Source of the DNA: Vitellaria paradoxa
Lineage: Eukaryota; Streptophyta; Magnoliopsida; Ericales; Sapotaceae
DNA length: 64,000 bases
Assembly (NCBI GenBank): GCA_019916065.1
Contig: CM034237.1
Coordinates: 37,740,485-37,804,484, forward strand
Direction of reading: 5' to 3'
Shown in pieces: positions 1 through 12,668 of this stretch. Made by a program: the position numbers and the translations under genes. Position 1 is the first letter of the stretch. Every line of letters starts with the position of its first letter. A model generated the notes under the pieces. That model searched no databases, was not told where the DNA came from, and saw only the letters and a program-made list of their open reading frames with translations.

Positions 1-1591
1 TTTGTATTCCCATCCCTTTGTTTTCTCAACGTGTTTCTCTTTATTTGAAACTCTAGAGATGTTCCAAAATATTTAGAGTACAAAAACCCGAATAAATTGG
101 ACTTCTGCACATAATTTAAAAAAACCATAAAGCTGACCCTTGTGGAAGGGGACTTCCCTGTTCTTCAAGCGAAGTACCCGCGACAATTCCAGCACCCTTC
201 CTGCATGGCTTATTCCTAAAAATATTTTTTTCAGTATTTTTCCACGGCTCAGAGTAATCTTTCCACACCTTTGATTTTCAAATTTCTCTAAAGATCAAAC
301 AATTCATTTTAAATCCAAACTCTAACACTTTAGCCTATCTCTAAATTAATTTATATGGTTCAAGACTCTATTTTTATCATGAATTGACAATCTACTCCTT
401 TGTCAATTCCATTTCAAAATCAATTAAATTAAAATTACATGCAAAAGATTACATATGTTTTGATTTTCCCCTTAATGTAACTCTATCCCTTGATTTATAT
501 TCCATCTTTTGGTTTACGTATCTCTTGAATATACATGCTTGTTGTACACGTCATTTTAGGTAATGTAAATGGGTTCCTAAACCACTTATCTACTAATTCA
601 TTATTGTTGTAAAATTTTATATATTTTAAATTTGTTAGGAATTAAATTTAAGAACATAGAAAAACATCTAAATATTAATTAGCCTTAGCAAATGGTATAA
701 AATTAACTGAATATTAAATAAATTAAAAAAATCTAAATCCTCTCACAATAATAACTCGTAGTATAATTTAAATTTAAAATATAAAGAAAAATGGCAACCG
801 TTAATTAAAAATACAAATAAAAATGCCTACTATTAATTAGATTCAAAGTACTAAATATTAATTAGGTTGGGAAATAAATTTTTTTATAAATTTTAATTTT
901 AAAGTCAAATTAGTCATGTTGACCATTTAATTGAAAATAGATTAATTATATTCAGTATTTGAGTCATTTTTATAATGTACAACATATGATTAATAGAAAT
1001 AATATTTTTAATTTGAGTTATTTTTGTAAAATTAGTCAAAATTTTATTTTAATACAATTAAAAATAATATTATTTCTAACTCAAGTTAATAAAATAAGTC
1101 AAGAATTAAAAAAGTAAAAATATATATGAAAATTGAGAAATAATTTGAAATGAAAGGAGATTGGGCGATTAGGTAGATTTGATATTTAATATATATTATA
1201 GAGCTAATATTAATTTTTAGAATAGGATTGGATCGATATTTGGTAAAATATAAAATTTTAACACTCATAGAAGCCTGACTTTAGTTATTTTATCAAACTA
1301 AATTTGACATAAATTAAAAAAAAATATATAACTACAAGAAAATAACTCCATTTCATAAAATTAAATAATTTTATTGAAATATTTTAATGTTAATTTTCTC
1401 CAATAAAAAAATTATATAATTTCATGCATTATACATCCGCGTCCTATATATAAGATAACTTATATATTATATTATCTCTTCTCTTCTTACACTTTCACCT
1501 CTTTTCACAAAAGAACGTTTCTCCCATTTTAAATGTGAAATGTCTGTTTTGAAAAATTATTTCACATATTGGGACTACATAAAATGGGCCT
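1..1591. other. AT-rich intergenic DNA, no gene seen
   Basis: Long A/T-rich stretches with stops in all frames. The open frames here are short and low-complexity, and I see no splice-bounded coding segment. Positions about 300-430 faintly resemble 46110-46250 (similar words around 'caagactcta' and 'gaattgacaat'), which suggests old repeat debris of one family at both places. Confidence 0.6.
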
Positions 1592-2689
1592 GTTGGATAA
1601 TTTTTCTCTCTTTCAAATGTAATATATATACAATATACTCTACTAACGATTCATGTCATATTTTATACTATCATATGTTTCCAAAATATGCTAAATTCTT
1701 ATTTTTCACGTTTTATTTAATTAATTCTTTTTTCCCTGTTCATTTTCAATGTTTTTCCTTTTGGTGAAATATTTTCATTTTGTAAGAAAACGAAATGGAT
1801 TGAGTTGAAAAAAAAAAAAAAAGAGATATATTTTTTATTGAAACAAATAATTAGCAAAATAGGGAGTAAGGTTTCATTGGTATTTAGGGAATGAAGACTT
1901 TCACTTATTTGTCTTTTCCTTTATTTTGATGGGTTCTACATTTTTTTTTCTTTTCTTACCCAAGGAATTATATTTAAAATTTTATTCTTATTCTTATTAA
2001 TTAGATGAGATCCTATTTATCATCCATGCAATCTCATTTGTGTCTCCTGAAATTGTAGGATTAATAGCTGGGACACAGAATGCGAACCGCGTTGTACCTT
2101 GTCATGCTGGTGAGTCCTACGTAGGTCGTCTTCGCAGCAATAATATCAAGAGTCGGAAATGCAAGACGTACAATAGGTCACGCCATTAAATGGGGATGAA
2201 GACCCCAAGACGGGGATTATGTCATATTGATTTTCTTGGATGTTTTCTGTTTCTGTTTTGGGTTTCTGAGTCATCGAATTTCATGGGACAATTAATTTGT
2301 TTTTTCAATTCTGTTGGTATTGCCTGTGTTGAATAATTTATGTCATATTGATTTTGTTGGATGTTTTCTGTTTCTGTTTTAGGTTTCTGAGTTATCGAAT
2401 TTCATGATACAATTAATTTGGTTTTTCAATTCTGTTAGGAATTGCCCGTATTGAATAATTTGGAACCAGTAAGAAAGAACCTCAGTCATTTCTTGCCTAT
2501 ACATGTTGCACAGTTATACTCAGAGGCTTCACTCAAATAGGTAATGGGTGGTGTTATCCAAGCATAATTCCCAACAAAAATTGGATGCCGAGATGATGTG
2601 ATTCTCTTGTGGTGGGCCAATCATTTTAATCAAAATAACTCATTAAAATATATTTTTATTATAAAAGTTTCATTCTAACATTGTTGTGA
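1592..2689 (+). repeat. Segmental duplication copy 1, left part
   Basis: This stretch aligns by eye, in the same orientation, with about 53382-54390. Shared landmarks are the words around 'ctctttcaaatgtaat', 'ccaaaatatgctaaatt', 'ccttttggtgaaatatttt', 'catccatgcaatctcattt', 'ttttctgtttctgttt' and 'ggatgatgtgattctctt'-like sequence near the end. The match breaks at 2689/2690, where the copia LTR starts, and resumes after that element at 25831. Within this copy, about 2217-2330 and 2338-2450 are also an internal direct repeat of roughly 120 bp, which copy 2 has only once. Confidence 0.85.
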
Positions 2690-3671
2690 TTTTGGTTTTC
2701 ATACCATAGGGTAGAGCAAAATACCTCAATCTGAAGTTTGAAAGTTTCAAAACTTTGCAGATGCACAGTGGAAAAACTCCTACTCAACAATTTGGTCTTC
2801 CAAACTATTTTTAATTTTTTCTCTCTCTGGATGGTATGTGTGTGGTTACAAATCATGTGTATTGGCTTATCTCAGTATATATCAAAGAGAGAGATGCAGA
2901 GTATCTGAGATATTATCTCATTGTATCAGAAAAAATCTCTCAACCAATCTCTCATCCACTCTCATATATATTGGTACACGTTATCCTAATACACGTTAAC
3001 GTATACGAAAAATATAGAAGATAAGGTATTTGAGAAAATCTCTCAACAACTGAGAGAATATTTCACAACCACATCATCCTATCTTGATATACGTTATATT
3101 TGTGTATAATGTTACAATTTCTTTTTCAAATAAAAAAGATAAATCCTAAGCTAATTGGACCTGGGCCCATCAAGATTAAATTAAGCTAGCTTAGGGACTG
3201 AAGGCTCATGAATTCTGAACTCCAACTAAAAGGATTTGGGTGCTGTCATAGGTGCTGTCATCTCATGATGTCCCATCAGCCTTTAAATTAACCCTGAGTT
3301 ATTCCACTAAAAACTTTGAACTACACTTTAGTTGTCTATATTAAAATCCATTTAGTTAGAACACCTTTTAATAAAATGAATTTGGTCTTAGACCAATAAT
3401 ATCCACTTAATTAACTGTCCATTAGATGCTCATAATTAAGTTAAGCTAATATTAAATGTCAAGCCTCTTAAATTACATATTTAACCCTAAGTTACTATTT
3501 ATCCAAACTTTGATCATTCTCAGTATTTCTATTTTTGTAAATAATTTACAGATAAATATTATTATTCAATAAACAATTTATTAAATAAATTGTGGCCAAA
3601 AGATTTAATGATCAAGAATAATAAATAGCTTAGGTGAGTATAAAAAAATGAATTTCATCTTGTAAGTATAT
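2690..3671 (-). repeat. Copia-M LTR A, left part
   Basis: Matches the left 980 bp or so of LTR C (24291 onward): 'ggttttcatacca', 'tttgcagatgcaca', 'gagagatgcagagtatct', 'ggatttgggtgctgtcat'. The terminal TG is mutated to TT (2690-2691). The last three bases (3669-3671, TAT) are the CACTA target duplication; the LTR continues at 15324. Confidence 0.85.
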
Positions 3672-3890
3672 CACTACTAGAGGTTGGGGAATTGGCGAAT
3701 GGAAATCTCGGGCGACCGCTTGAAGCGGTCGCTACAAACATATTAGCGACCGCTTATGGCGGTCGCTTAAACGTCTGTCGCTAATCCTGTGCGGCAAGGC
3801 ATCGACGACGAAAAAATTCGCGCAACCGCTTTAAGCGGTCGCTAATATGGTTGTAGCGACCGTATTAGCGACCGCTTTAAGCGGTCGCTG
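3672..3890 (+). repeat. CACTA left TIR and subterminal palindromic repeats
   Basis: After the TIR come repeated units of the form GCGACCGCTT..AAGCGGTCGC. Near-perfect dyads lie at about 3712-3733, 3746-3767, 3820-3842 and 3868-3890, with half-sites between them. In studied CACTA elements such subterminal motifs bind the DNA-binding accessory transposase (TNPA of Spm); binding here is inferred. Confidence 0.9.
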
Positions 3891-3899
3891 ATTCTCTAA

Positions 3900-4036
3900 T
3901 TATATTCGGCAGAAAGCCTCCCTCTTTTTCCTCTCCCTCCCTCCCTTTTTTTCCTCCCTCCCCCGCGCTCTCAGTTCTCTCCCCCCTCAGCCGTCTTCTC
4001 TCCTCCGTCAGCCGTGCCTTGCCGTGCCGTCGCCGG

Positions 4037-4089
<53 letters not shown>

Positions 4090-4180
4090 ACTCATAAACA
4101 TACATTAATATTTTTTTTTGTTTATTGTAGTTTATTTTGAGGTTAAGGCAACACTACACCGTACCAGGTTTATATTTTTT
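3900..4180 (+). promoter_or_regulatory. Pyrimidine-rich probable 5' leader of CACTA, with (CT)20
   Basis: A CT-rich, GC-richer stretch directly inside the subterminal repeats, with an uninterrupted (CT)20 at 4041-4080. A possible non-coding first exon ends at 'accgtaccag|gttta' near 4168. Its place next to the 5' subterminal region matches where En/Spm transcripts begin. No TATA box stands out. The Arg/Glu-rich frame on the minus strand here is only the microsatellite read in translation. Confidence 0.4.
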
Positions 4181-6959
4181 TTTTTAGTTTGAAATTTTTT
4201 TTCTTTTTTTTGTATTTTTCATGTTTATTGTTGGATAAATGTAAATAATTTTTTTTTGTTTTTTGTGGTTGGGGGTTTGATGATTATCTATACATGCATG
4301 TATGTATTATTGTTTATTTAATTTTTTTTATTTTAGTTACTCGTTAAATTGTTTATTTCATGTACGTATTGTGTAATATTTTTATTTGTGTATGTTGCTG
4401 TTGTTTTTAATTTTTTTTAATTTGCTGTTTTTTTTTCTGTTTTTTTTTTGTTTGCTGTTTTTTTTTTCTGTATTTTTTCTTTGCTGTTTTTTTTTCTGTT
4501 TTTTTTTTGTTTGCTGTTTTTTTTTTGTTTGCTGTTTTTTTTTTCTGTATTTTTTATTTGCTGTTTTTTTTAATATTATGTTTTGTAATTTTATTTTATA
4601 AAAATTGGTATGTTGGAAGAAAGAAAAAGAGATTTTAGAAGTAAATTTTAGTTAGTGGAAAAAATTGTTGTGTTTTGTGCAGTGCGTAAAAAAAAATGTA
4701 TAGAACTTTTTAATGGTTGCGTCGGTTTTGGTATGTGTTTGGATTGGGAAAAAGAATATTTAAAAATTTGACGTAAAAAAAACATGTGATGAGATTTAAT
4801 CGAAAAAAATTGATAATTTTTATAATTTGTGATAAAATTTAATAAACTAAATACCCCAATTGTATTTGTTATTTGGGTGAAAAAAATAGACGAAATGCAA
4901 AAACTGAAATTAAAATTAATTAAATTCGATCAAAATAATTTAGGCTGCGTTTAATTTACTAAAAATAAAAAAAATATAAATTTTTGAAAATTTCTAAAAC
5001 TCTTTAATACATTTTATCCATATCTTAACAAATTTTTATAAATTCCAATACTTTTTTTACAAATCTCAATAACTTTTTAATAAATTTCAACAAAACTGAC
5101 ATAAATCCGTGAGAACGAACCCCAAAAACTCATTCTAACAGTTTCTCTCTCTAATATTTTGACATAAAAGTCAAAATGTGACCACCAAAATGATTATTAC
5201 TTTCTTTTTCTTTTAATTTTTTCATTAGATATTCAAAAGTAAATTACTTTTTGTTCTTTTAAACATGAATTTAACGTGATGGGAAATATAGAGCCGTGTA
5301 ACTTTTCATGCGAGAATGACAAAGTAATACTTTAGTTGGTAATTGATTGTTTGGTATAAATTTATAAAAATTAAAAGAAGTTATTAAAATTGGAAAAAAT
5401 TTAAAAAATGACACAAGTTAATTTTTTTTTTTTGTATTTGTTAGTCTGCCATTTGCTCTCTAAAACGGATATCTAGCCCCCGTGGGCATAGTAACAAATT
5501 CTGGATAATAAAATTTTTTTGTATAGTTAACAATTCGTAATTTAAAAACTATTCGATCGGTAGAATTTGAAAAAAATTAATACAAATTACAATTTATTAT
5601 TTGAATTCATTACAAAATTCAAAAAATTTTGTAAATTAATTGGAAAATAATAATTCATAAAAAGTGATAGATTTATATTTTAGAATCATAAAATAGCTAA
5701 AATGAAATTAGTTGAAATATTGAAGGGAAAAAATAAAAAATTTCCTACTCTTGACTATTTACTTCTTTAAGCTTGATGCCAGTAATATATCATTTGATTT
5801 TAATTATCAAATTATTCATATAAAATTCATCTTGTGGTACTTGAAAAATTTTTTTGGATACTTGAAAAATTATATGTGATACTTGGAAAATTATGTATGT
5901 GACCTATTTTTTTGGAGCGTTAAACTTGGGCTTAAAAAATTATATTTAATGAATAAAAATAAAATAATATATACAAATAGTATAATCAATTGAATTTTAA
6001 ATTTTAGATTATATAGGAGTATTTAGTTTATTAAAAATATAAAAAATTTTTATTAACTATTTTTAATATCTTTCAATTAAATTTAGTAAAAATGTTAAAA
6101 AAAATTTCAAAATTTTTTAGTAACTTTTAAGGAGTTATCAAATGTCAAAAAAAGTAAAAATTACTAAAAAATTTGTCTCCCACTATATATATATATATAT
6201 ATTCAACTCTACCTATCAACTTGACTATAACTAACTAATTCTTAAAACGACACTTAACAATAATAAACTTATAAAAAAAATTATCAAAAATAATTTTAGT
6301 TTAATAAAATCTTTGAATAAAATAATTCATTTTTAATGTGATGCAACAAAAATAGATTAAGTAATGAAATTAATAAAATATTTATAATAGAAAAGAAAAA
6401 CGAGAGTGAAAACAAATTTTAATTGTTCTTCACTATGAAATTAACTTTGTAATTTTATAAAAACAAAAAATGACAAAGGGTAGAGAGAGTTTTTGAAGCA
6501 ATGCTAACATCTTCACTCAATATGGTCATTTTTATAAATAAATTGATTAACGTACCTTACGGAAATTAAATTATATTATGATATTTATAATGTTAGATAA
6601 TACTACTAAAAATATGAGAATTAATATATAGTTTAATGTAAAAATAATATATAGTTTGAAAAAAGTATAAAAAGTTAGTAAAAGTTGATAGATTTTTTAA
6701 TAAATTAAATATAATAAAGTTTGTAAACTTTTAAACATATTACTTTTTTTCATAAAAAGAATACTTTTAAATAAGAATCGATGCATAAGACAAAAAAAAA
6801 ATTAATATCTATTGTTTGATTTATGTTATAATGAGTAAATATTGAATTGTTTATTGTTAATTTATTTAATTTGTATCGTATTATTTTATTTGTTGTATAT
6901 TTGATCTTCGTATAATGTATTGAAGTGTTATTTTTTGGAATAACAATAATTAACTCCAA
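4181..6959. other. AT-rich internal spacer of CACTA, no gene
   Basis: Very AT-rich. At 4420-4570 there is a short T-rich minisatellite of units 'tttgctgttttttttt' (about 20 bp); it creates a poly-Phe/Leu frame that is not a gene. An (AT)n run lies at about 6185-6202. No coding similarity was seen in any frame. Confidence 0.6.
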
Positions 6960-8628
6960 TTAACTCTAATTAGAAGAAAACCCCTAATCTTGCCTGGGCC
7001 CAATCCAACATCTTGCTTGGGCCCAGTGTAATCCAATACGAATACGATAAGAAAATTAGGTCAAACAATAATATTATAATATTGTTTCTAGGTAATTTAC
7101 CGAATAATATAGTAATTAATTACACAAGCAGCATTAGTTAATTAGTAAGAGTTAATTAGTTCAATTAGTAACTACAATAAAACCCTTAATCTTGCCTGGG
7201 CCCAATCCAACATCTTGCTTGGGCCCAGTGTAATCCAATACGAATACGATAAGAAAATTAGGTCAAACAATAATATTATAATATTGTTTCTAGGTAATTT
7301 ACCGAATAATATAGTAATTAATTACACAAGCAGCAGTAGTTAATTAGTAAGAGTTAATTAGTTCAATTAGTAACTACAATAAAACCCTTAATCTTGCCTG
7401 GGCCCAATCCAACATCTTGCTTGGGCCCAGTGTAATCCAATACGAATACGATAAGAAAATTAGGTCAAACAATAATATTATAATATTGTTTCTAGGTAAT
7501 TTACCGAATACTATAGTAATTAATTACACAAGCAGCCGTAGTTAATTAGTAAGAGTTAATTAGTTCAATTAGTAACTACAATAAAATCTCTAATCTTTCC
7601 TGGGCCCAATGCAACATCTTGCTTGGGCCCAGTGTAGTTCAATACGAATACGATAAGAAAATTAGGTCAAACAATAATATTATAATATTGTTTCTAGGTA
7701 ATTTACCGAATACTATAGTAATTAATTACACAAGCAGCCGTAGTTAATTAGTAAGAGTTAATTAGTTCAATTAGTAACTACAATAAAATCCCTAATCTTT
7801 CCTGGGCCCAATGCAACATCTTGCTTGGGCCCAGTGTAGTTCAATACGAATACGATAAGAAAATTAGGTCAAACAATAATATTATAATATTGTTTCTAGG
7901 TAATTTACCGAATAATATAGTAATTAATTACACAAGCAGCAGTAGTTAATTAGTAAGAGTTAATTAGTTCAATTAGTAACTACAATAAAATCCCTAATCT
8001 TTCCTGGGCCCAATGCAACATCTTGCTTGGGCCCAGTGTAGTTCAATACGAATACGATAAGAAAATTAGGTCAAACAATAATATTATAATATTGTTTCTA
8101 GGTAATTTACCGAATACTATAGTAATTAATTACACAAGCAGCCGTAGTTAATTAGTAAGAGTTACTTAGTTCAATTAGTAACTACAATAAAATCCCTAAT
8201 CTTTCCTGGGCCCAATGCAACATCTTGCTTGGGCCCAGTGTAGTTCAATACGAATACGATAAGAAAATTAGGTCAAACAATAATATTATAATATTGTTTC
8301 TAGGTAATTTATCGAATAATATAGTAATTAATTACACAAGCAGCCGTAGTTAATTAGTAAGAGTTAATTAGTTCAATTACTAACTACAATAAAATCCCTA
8401 ATCTTTCCTGGGCCCAATGCAACATCTTGCTTGGGCCCAGTGTAGTTCAATACGAATACGATAAGAAAATTAGGTCAAACAATAATATTATAATATTGTT
8501 TCTAGGTAATTTACCGAATAATATAGTAATTAATTACACAAGCAGCCGTAGTTAATTAGTAAGAGTTAATTAGTTCAATTACTAACTACAATAAAATCCC
8601 TAATCTTTCCTGGGCCCAATGCAACATC
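6960..8628 (+). repeat. 202-bp tandem repeat array (8 full units plus partial)
   Basis: The marker 't[gt]cctgggcccaat' recurs at 6991, 7193, 7395, 7597, 7799, 8001, 8203, 8405 and 8607, always exactly 202 bp apart, so no unit has gained or lost a base. Units 1-3 carry 'gcctgggcccaatcc' and 'gtgtaatcc'; units 4-9 carry 'ttcctgggcccaatgc' and 'gtgtagttc', so two subfamilies exist. Each full unit holds two TGGGCCC/GGGCCCA sites, a perfect 14-bp palindrome AATATTATAATATT, and 'gttaattagt' repeats. The array ends about 580 bp upstream of the transposase start codon. Confidence 0.95.
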
Positions 8629-9205
8629 TAAATACTTTATTCTAAGTTAGAAAACAAACAGACATTGAGAACCACTTTATTTTATTCATTGGCATATATT
8701 AGTGAAACTTAGACCCGTTTAAGAATCTCGTACGCCACCTGTTTGGTCATCCTTAGGTAACGGATTAGGTCATTGACCAGGTTCGTTGTCCTCTCGATGA
8801 ACGTGCAGGGATTGATGTACGCGAGTCTTGAATTGTCCAGTATGGACAGTTTGGGAATGCAATTATCCATCCTGTATTCAACAACTCATGTACTGTCCTG
8901 TGTTAGATGAAGTTTCGGTTGACGTCCTGTTGTTCTCCGGGTGCGTACACAGGGTACGACTAATGTCGTCTGTGTATCGTGTACTTGGAGAACCACGCGG
9001 ACATGCTGCCGAAATTTTATCTAATTAGGGGACAACGGCATTGAGTTGTTGAGTGCAAGTTGGATCGTGTATTCTCGAATGGGATAGGACCAACCACCCT
9101 GTAATGAGGAGGTAAAGTTTAAGACTAGGTGTTTTGCATATGGCACTACATTTTATAGTAATGACATTTTTTTCCTCTTGGGACTCCACAGACACTCTCA
9201 GCGAG
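8629..9205 (+). promoter_or_regulatory. Region between tandem array and transposase start
   Basis: Unique sequence, less AT-rich than its left neighbour. A possible 3' splice site 'ggactccacag' at 9181-9191 lies just before the transposase ATG, so the leader may be spliced. Short open frames on both strands have no recognisable content. A promoter role is inferred from position only. Confidence 0.3.
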
Positions 9206-12200
9206 ATGGATAAGAGTTGGATTGATTTGCCGAATAGGATGTCCCCGGAGTATGTGGAGGGGATTAATCAGTTTATTGCATTCACCAGTGGGTTTCCCAG
9301 TGGGTACATTAGTTGTCCTTGCAGGAAGTGTGCTAACCGGTATTACTATACACGGGAGGTTGTCAGAGAGCACCTGATCCGTAATGGGTTCTTGAAGCAG
9401 TATAAATTCTAGACTCTCCATGGGGAAGAGTATACCGCCTCTCGTCCGAAAGAAACCGTTGAGGTGGAGGCCGAGGTTGTAGAGGAAGCTGATCCAATGC
9501 TAGCGATGCTAGCTGATATCGCATGTGGATTGACACATGAAGACAACGGTGCCGGTATTAATCTGACGGGTGGAACTACTCCCCGCTCGGGTGCAGATGA
9601 TGAGTCATTGAGATATTTTGAAATACTCGATGATGCACAGACAGAATTATATCCTGGATGTCAAGAGTTCAGTAAATTGTCATTCACCGTTGAGTTGTTA
9701 CATTTGAAGGCGTTGAATCACTGGTCAGATACGTCATTTGACATGCTACTACAGTTACTCCGTAGGGTTTTACCAGCGGGAGCTAAGCTTGCAGAATCGT
9801 ACTACCAGGCACGCAAGTTAACTGAGAATCTGGGATTCACATACGAAACTCTGGATGCATGTCCCAATAGTTGCATGTTGTTTCGGAATGAGAATGGCAA
9901 CCTCGATTCGTGTACCGTGTGTGGTGTTTCGAGATGGAAGAATGTTGGTACTATCCAAACTCGGTAGAATCGTTTGGGTAGTTCAAATCGTGGTAAGCTT
10001 GTGGCTGCAAAGCAAGTGCGCTACTTTCCACTTAAGCCACGATTGAAGAGATTTTTCATGTCATCTAAGATCTCTAAACTAATGACTTGGCATGCCGAGA
10101 ACAGGGGGGATAATGGGAACTTATCCCATCCAACAAACTCTCTGGCGTGGAAGGATTTTGATAGAAGACACCCTGATTTCGCTGTCGATTCGCGCAGTGT
10201 ACGGCTTGGTTTGGCGGCTGATGGATTTAACCCATTTTCAGGCATGACTGGGGCAACTCACAGTACGTGGCCTATACTGCTACTTCCATATAATCTTCCA
10301 CCTTGGCTGTGCATGAGGCAACCTTTTGTCATCCTATCGACATTGATTGACGGACCTAAGGGTCCCGGGGATAAAATAGATGTTTATATGCAACCATTGA
10401 TTGAAGAGCTTAATGAATTATGGACTGATGGTGTGATGACATTTGACTCAACAAGAAATGAAATGTTTAAACTACGGGCAGCATTACTATGGACAATTAA
10501 CGACTTTCCGGCGTACGCTAACTTATCTGGTTGGAGCACGAAAGGAGAGTTCGCATGTCCTTGTTGCAATCAGAGCAAGAAGTCAACTTGGCTAAAGTAT
10601 GGTAGAAAGTGGGCGTACATGGGTCATAGACGCTTCCTACCTCCGTTGCATAGGTTTAGGAAGGACAGAGTCTCGTTTGACGGCACTCGGGAGTTCGGTC
10701 CGGCACCACGAGCAATGACCGGGGTCGAATTGCTGGCCCAGATGGAGCGGGAGCAAATTCGAACAGTATATGACTTTCAGGATCTGTTAGCCCCCCCGCT
10801 ACCATCTATTTCTGGTCCAAATAGGAACCGAACCCATAATTGGAAGAAGAAAAGTATTTTCTATGAGTTGCCCTACTGGAAAGACAACTTACTCAGGCAC
10901 AACTTGGATGTCATGCACATTGAGAAGAATGTTTGCGATAATATATTGTGGACGATCCTTGGTGTTAAGGGGAAATCAAAGGATAATGCTAATGCTCGAC
11001 GTGATTTGCAGGAGATGGGATTGAGAACTCCATTGCACTTGCAGCCGGGAGAGTCCAACAGGGCATACATGCCACCTGCACAGTACACCATGAGCAAGGA
11101 GGAGAAGGATGCGTTCTTATTAATTCTGAAAGACGTGAAGGTACCTGATGGATATTGCTCGAATATTTCGAAGCGAGTCAACATGAGCGAACGGACGTTA
11201 CAGGATTTGAAAAGTCATGACAACCACGTCCTGCTTCAACAGTTGTTGCCTATAGCAGTAAGGACATGTTTGCCTAACAATGTTGTGCAGCCGTTGATCG
11301 AGCTCAGTAATTTCTTCAGGCAGTTGTGTTACAGAGTAATCCGTACAGAAGATTTAAAGGGTCTGCAGGACAGGATTGCTTTGACACTGTGTCATCTAGA
11401 GAAAATTTTTCCGCCGGCATTTTTTGATGTAATGGTTCACTTGACTATACACCTAACTGAAGAAGCCCGGCTTGGTGGCCCTGTCCAATTTAGGTGGATG
11501 TATCCGATCGAGCGATATATGAACACATTGAAGAGGTATGTGCGGAACAAAGCTCGACCCGAGGCATCCATAGCGAAAGGATATTTGATGGATGAGTGCA
11601 TAAATTTTTGTGCGGCATATCTAAACGATGATGTCCAAACGACTTTTAGCAAGTCGGAGCGGATAAATGAAGGCCCTATTGGGGAAGGCACGTCATTTGA
11701 TCTCAACCATATCGAGTGGATCCAAGCTCATCGGTTCGTGCTCTTCAACACCCAATCAGTTGTGCCATTGACCCAGTAAGTCACGTTGTCGTAATAAAGA
11801 AAGTTAATTACATCATATTTGTAATAAAAATCGTGATTATTCTCAATCCTGTTTGATTTGCATTGCAGGAGACACATAAACGAGCTGAAACAGAACATGC
11901 CTCGTGCAACAGACAATCAAATTCGAATGTCCCATTATCAATGTTTTCATGACTGGTTTAAGAACTACGTACGTGTTAAATATTTTCATATGTTTTTATA
12001 TGATTTTCACATCACAATTAATTTGTGTTTAATTAACTCATGATAATTTACATTTCATAGGTATACAATTTACGAAGTACTACGGATTCTATTTTGACCG
12101 ATGAAATAAACAGTTGGCTGATGGTCCTTACACGACAGCTCGACGTTTCACAGCTTGTGACATCAATGGGTTCCGATTTCGCATCAAGGAAGTAGATGAT

Positions 12201-12668
12201 AGGCGAGCAACACAAAATAGTGGCATCGGTTGTCCATCTATTGACGGTGGTTACTATTATGGCCAACTGAATGACATTATTGAAATCGTTTACAATCGTG
12301 GTTTAAGATATTTATTATTCAAGTGTGTTTGGGCTGATCCAATTCGCGGGGTTAAAGCTGATAAGTACCAATTTAAATTGGTCAATTTAAACAATTTGTT
12401 ACATCGAGATGTACAAATAGAAGCTGAACCATACATACTGGCATCCATGGCAGAGCAAGTTTACTATGTTGGCGATCGAGCTGATCCCAACTGGCAAGTT
12501 GCAGTTAAAATGTCAAGGAGAGGGGTATACCAAATCGACTGCGATGAGCCTGATATTGATCCATTCGCCCAACAAGCTCTTGACCAAGATGCAATTGTCC
12601 AACGTGATGAAGATGTTAATTGGGTTAGGGACACGGTTGAAGGAGATAGGGTTGATTTACATACTTAA
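9206..12668 (+). pseudogene. TNP2: TNP2-type CACTA transposase (broken)
   Basis: The catalytic transposase of En/Spm elements, which cuts at the TIRs. Exons are inferred at 9206-11775, 11869-11968 and 12061-12668, each bounded by GT..AG. The start is the ATG of 'MDKSWIDLPNR', the usual N-terminus of the Transpos_assoc domain (CPCRKC zinc-like motif near 9310). Then comes the TNP2 domain (motif DVMHIEKN near 10908, 'FDGTREFGPAPR' near 10675), a DUF4218-like segment (about 11200-11610, 'GPVQFRWMYPIERYM'), and a DUF4216-like segment (about 12114-12360). Three lesions are seen: TAG at 9410-9412 where the family has Trp or similar (YKF*TLHGE), TAG at 9965-9967, and loss of one base near 12110 that moves 'DEIN' out of frame with 'QLADGP'. 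Otherwise all frames stay open, so inactivation is recent or the lesions are few. It could only act by readthrough or if supplied in trans. Confidence 0.93.

Noticed and set aside
3877..4101. 74-codon Arg/Glu-rich open frame on minus
   Set aside because: The RE repeats come from the (CT)n microsatellite and pyrimidine-rich leader of the CACTA.
4386..4601. 71-codon Phe/Leu/Cys-rich open frame
   Set aside because: It is the translation of a T-rich minisatellite ('tttgctgttttttttt'); no coding character.
4940..5170. Tourist-like MITE suggested by 'ggctgcgttta' and AT-rich body
   Set aside because: No matching inverted end with TTA/TAA duplication could be found.
9146..9421. Open frame on minus opposite TNP2 exon 1
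   Set aside because: Shadow of the transposase reading frame; no domain. The same holds for minus frames at 10021-11706 and 12048-12266.
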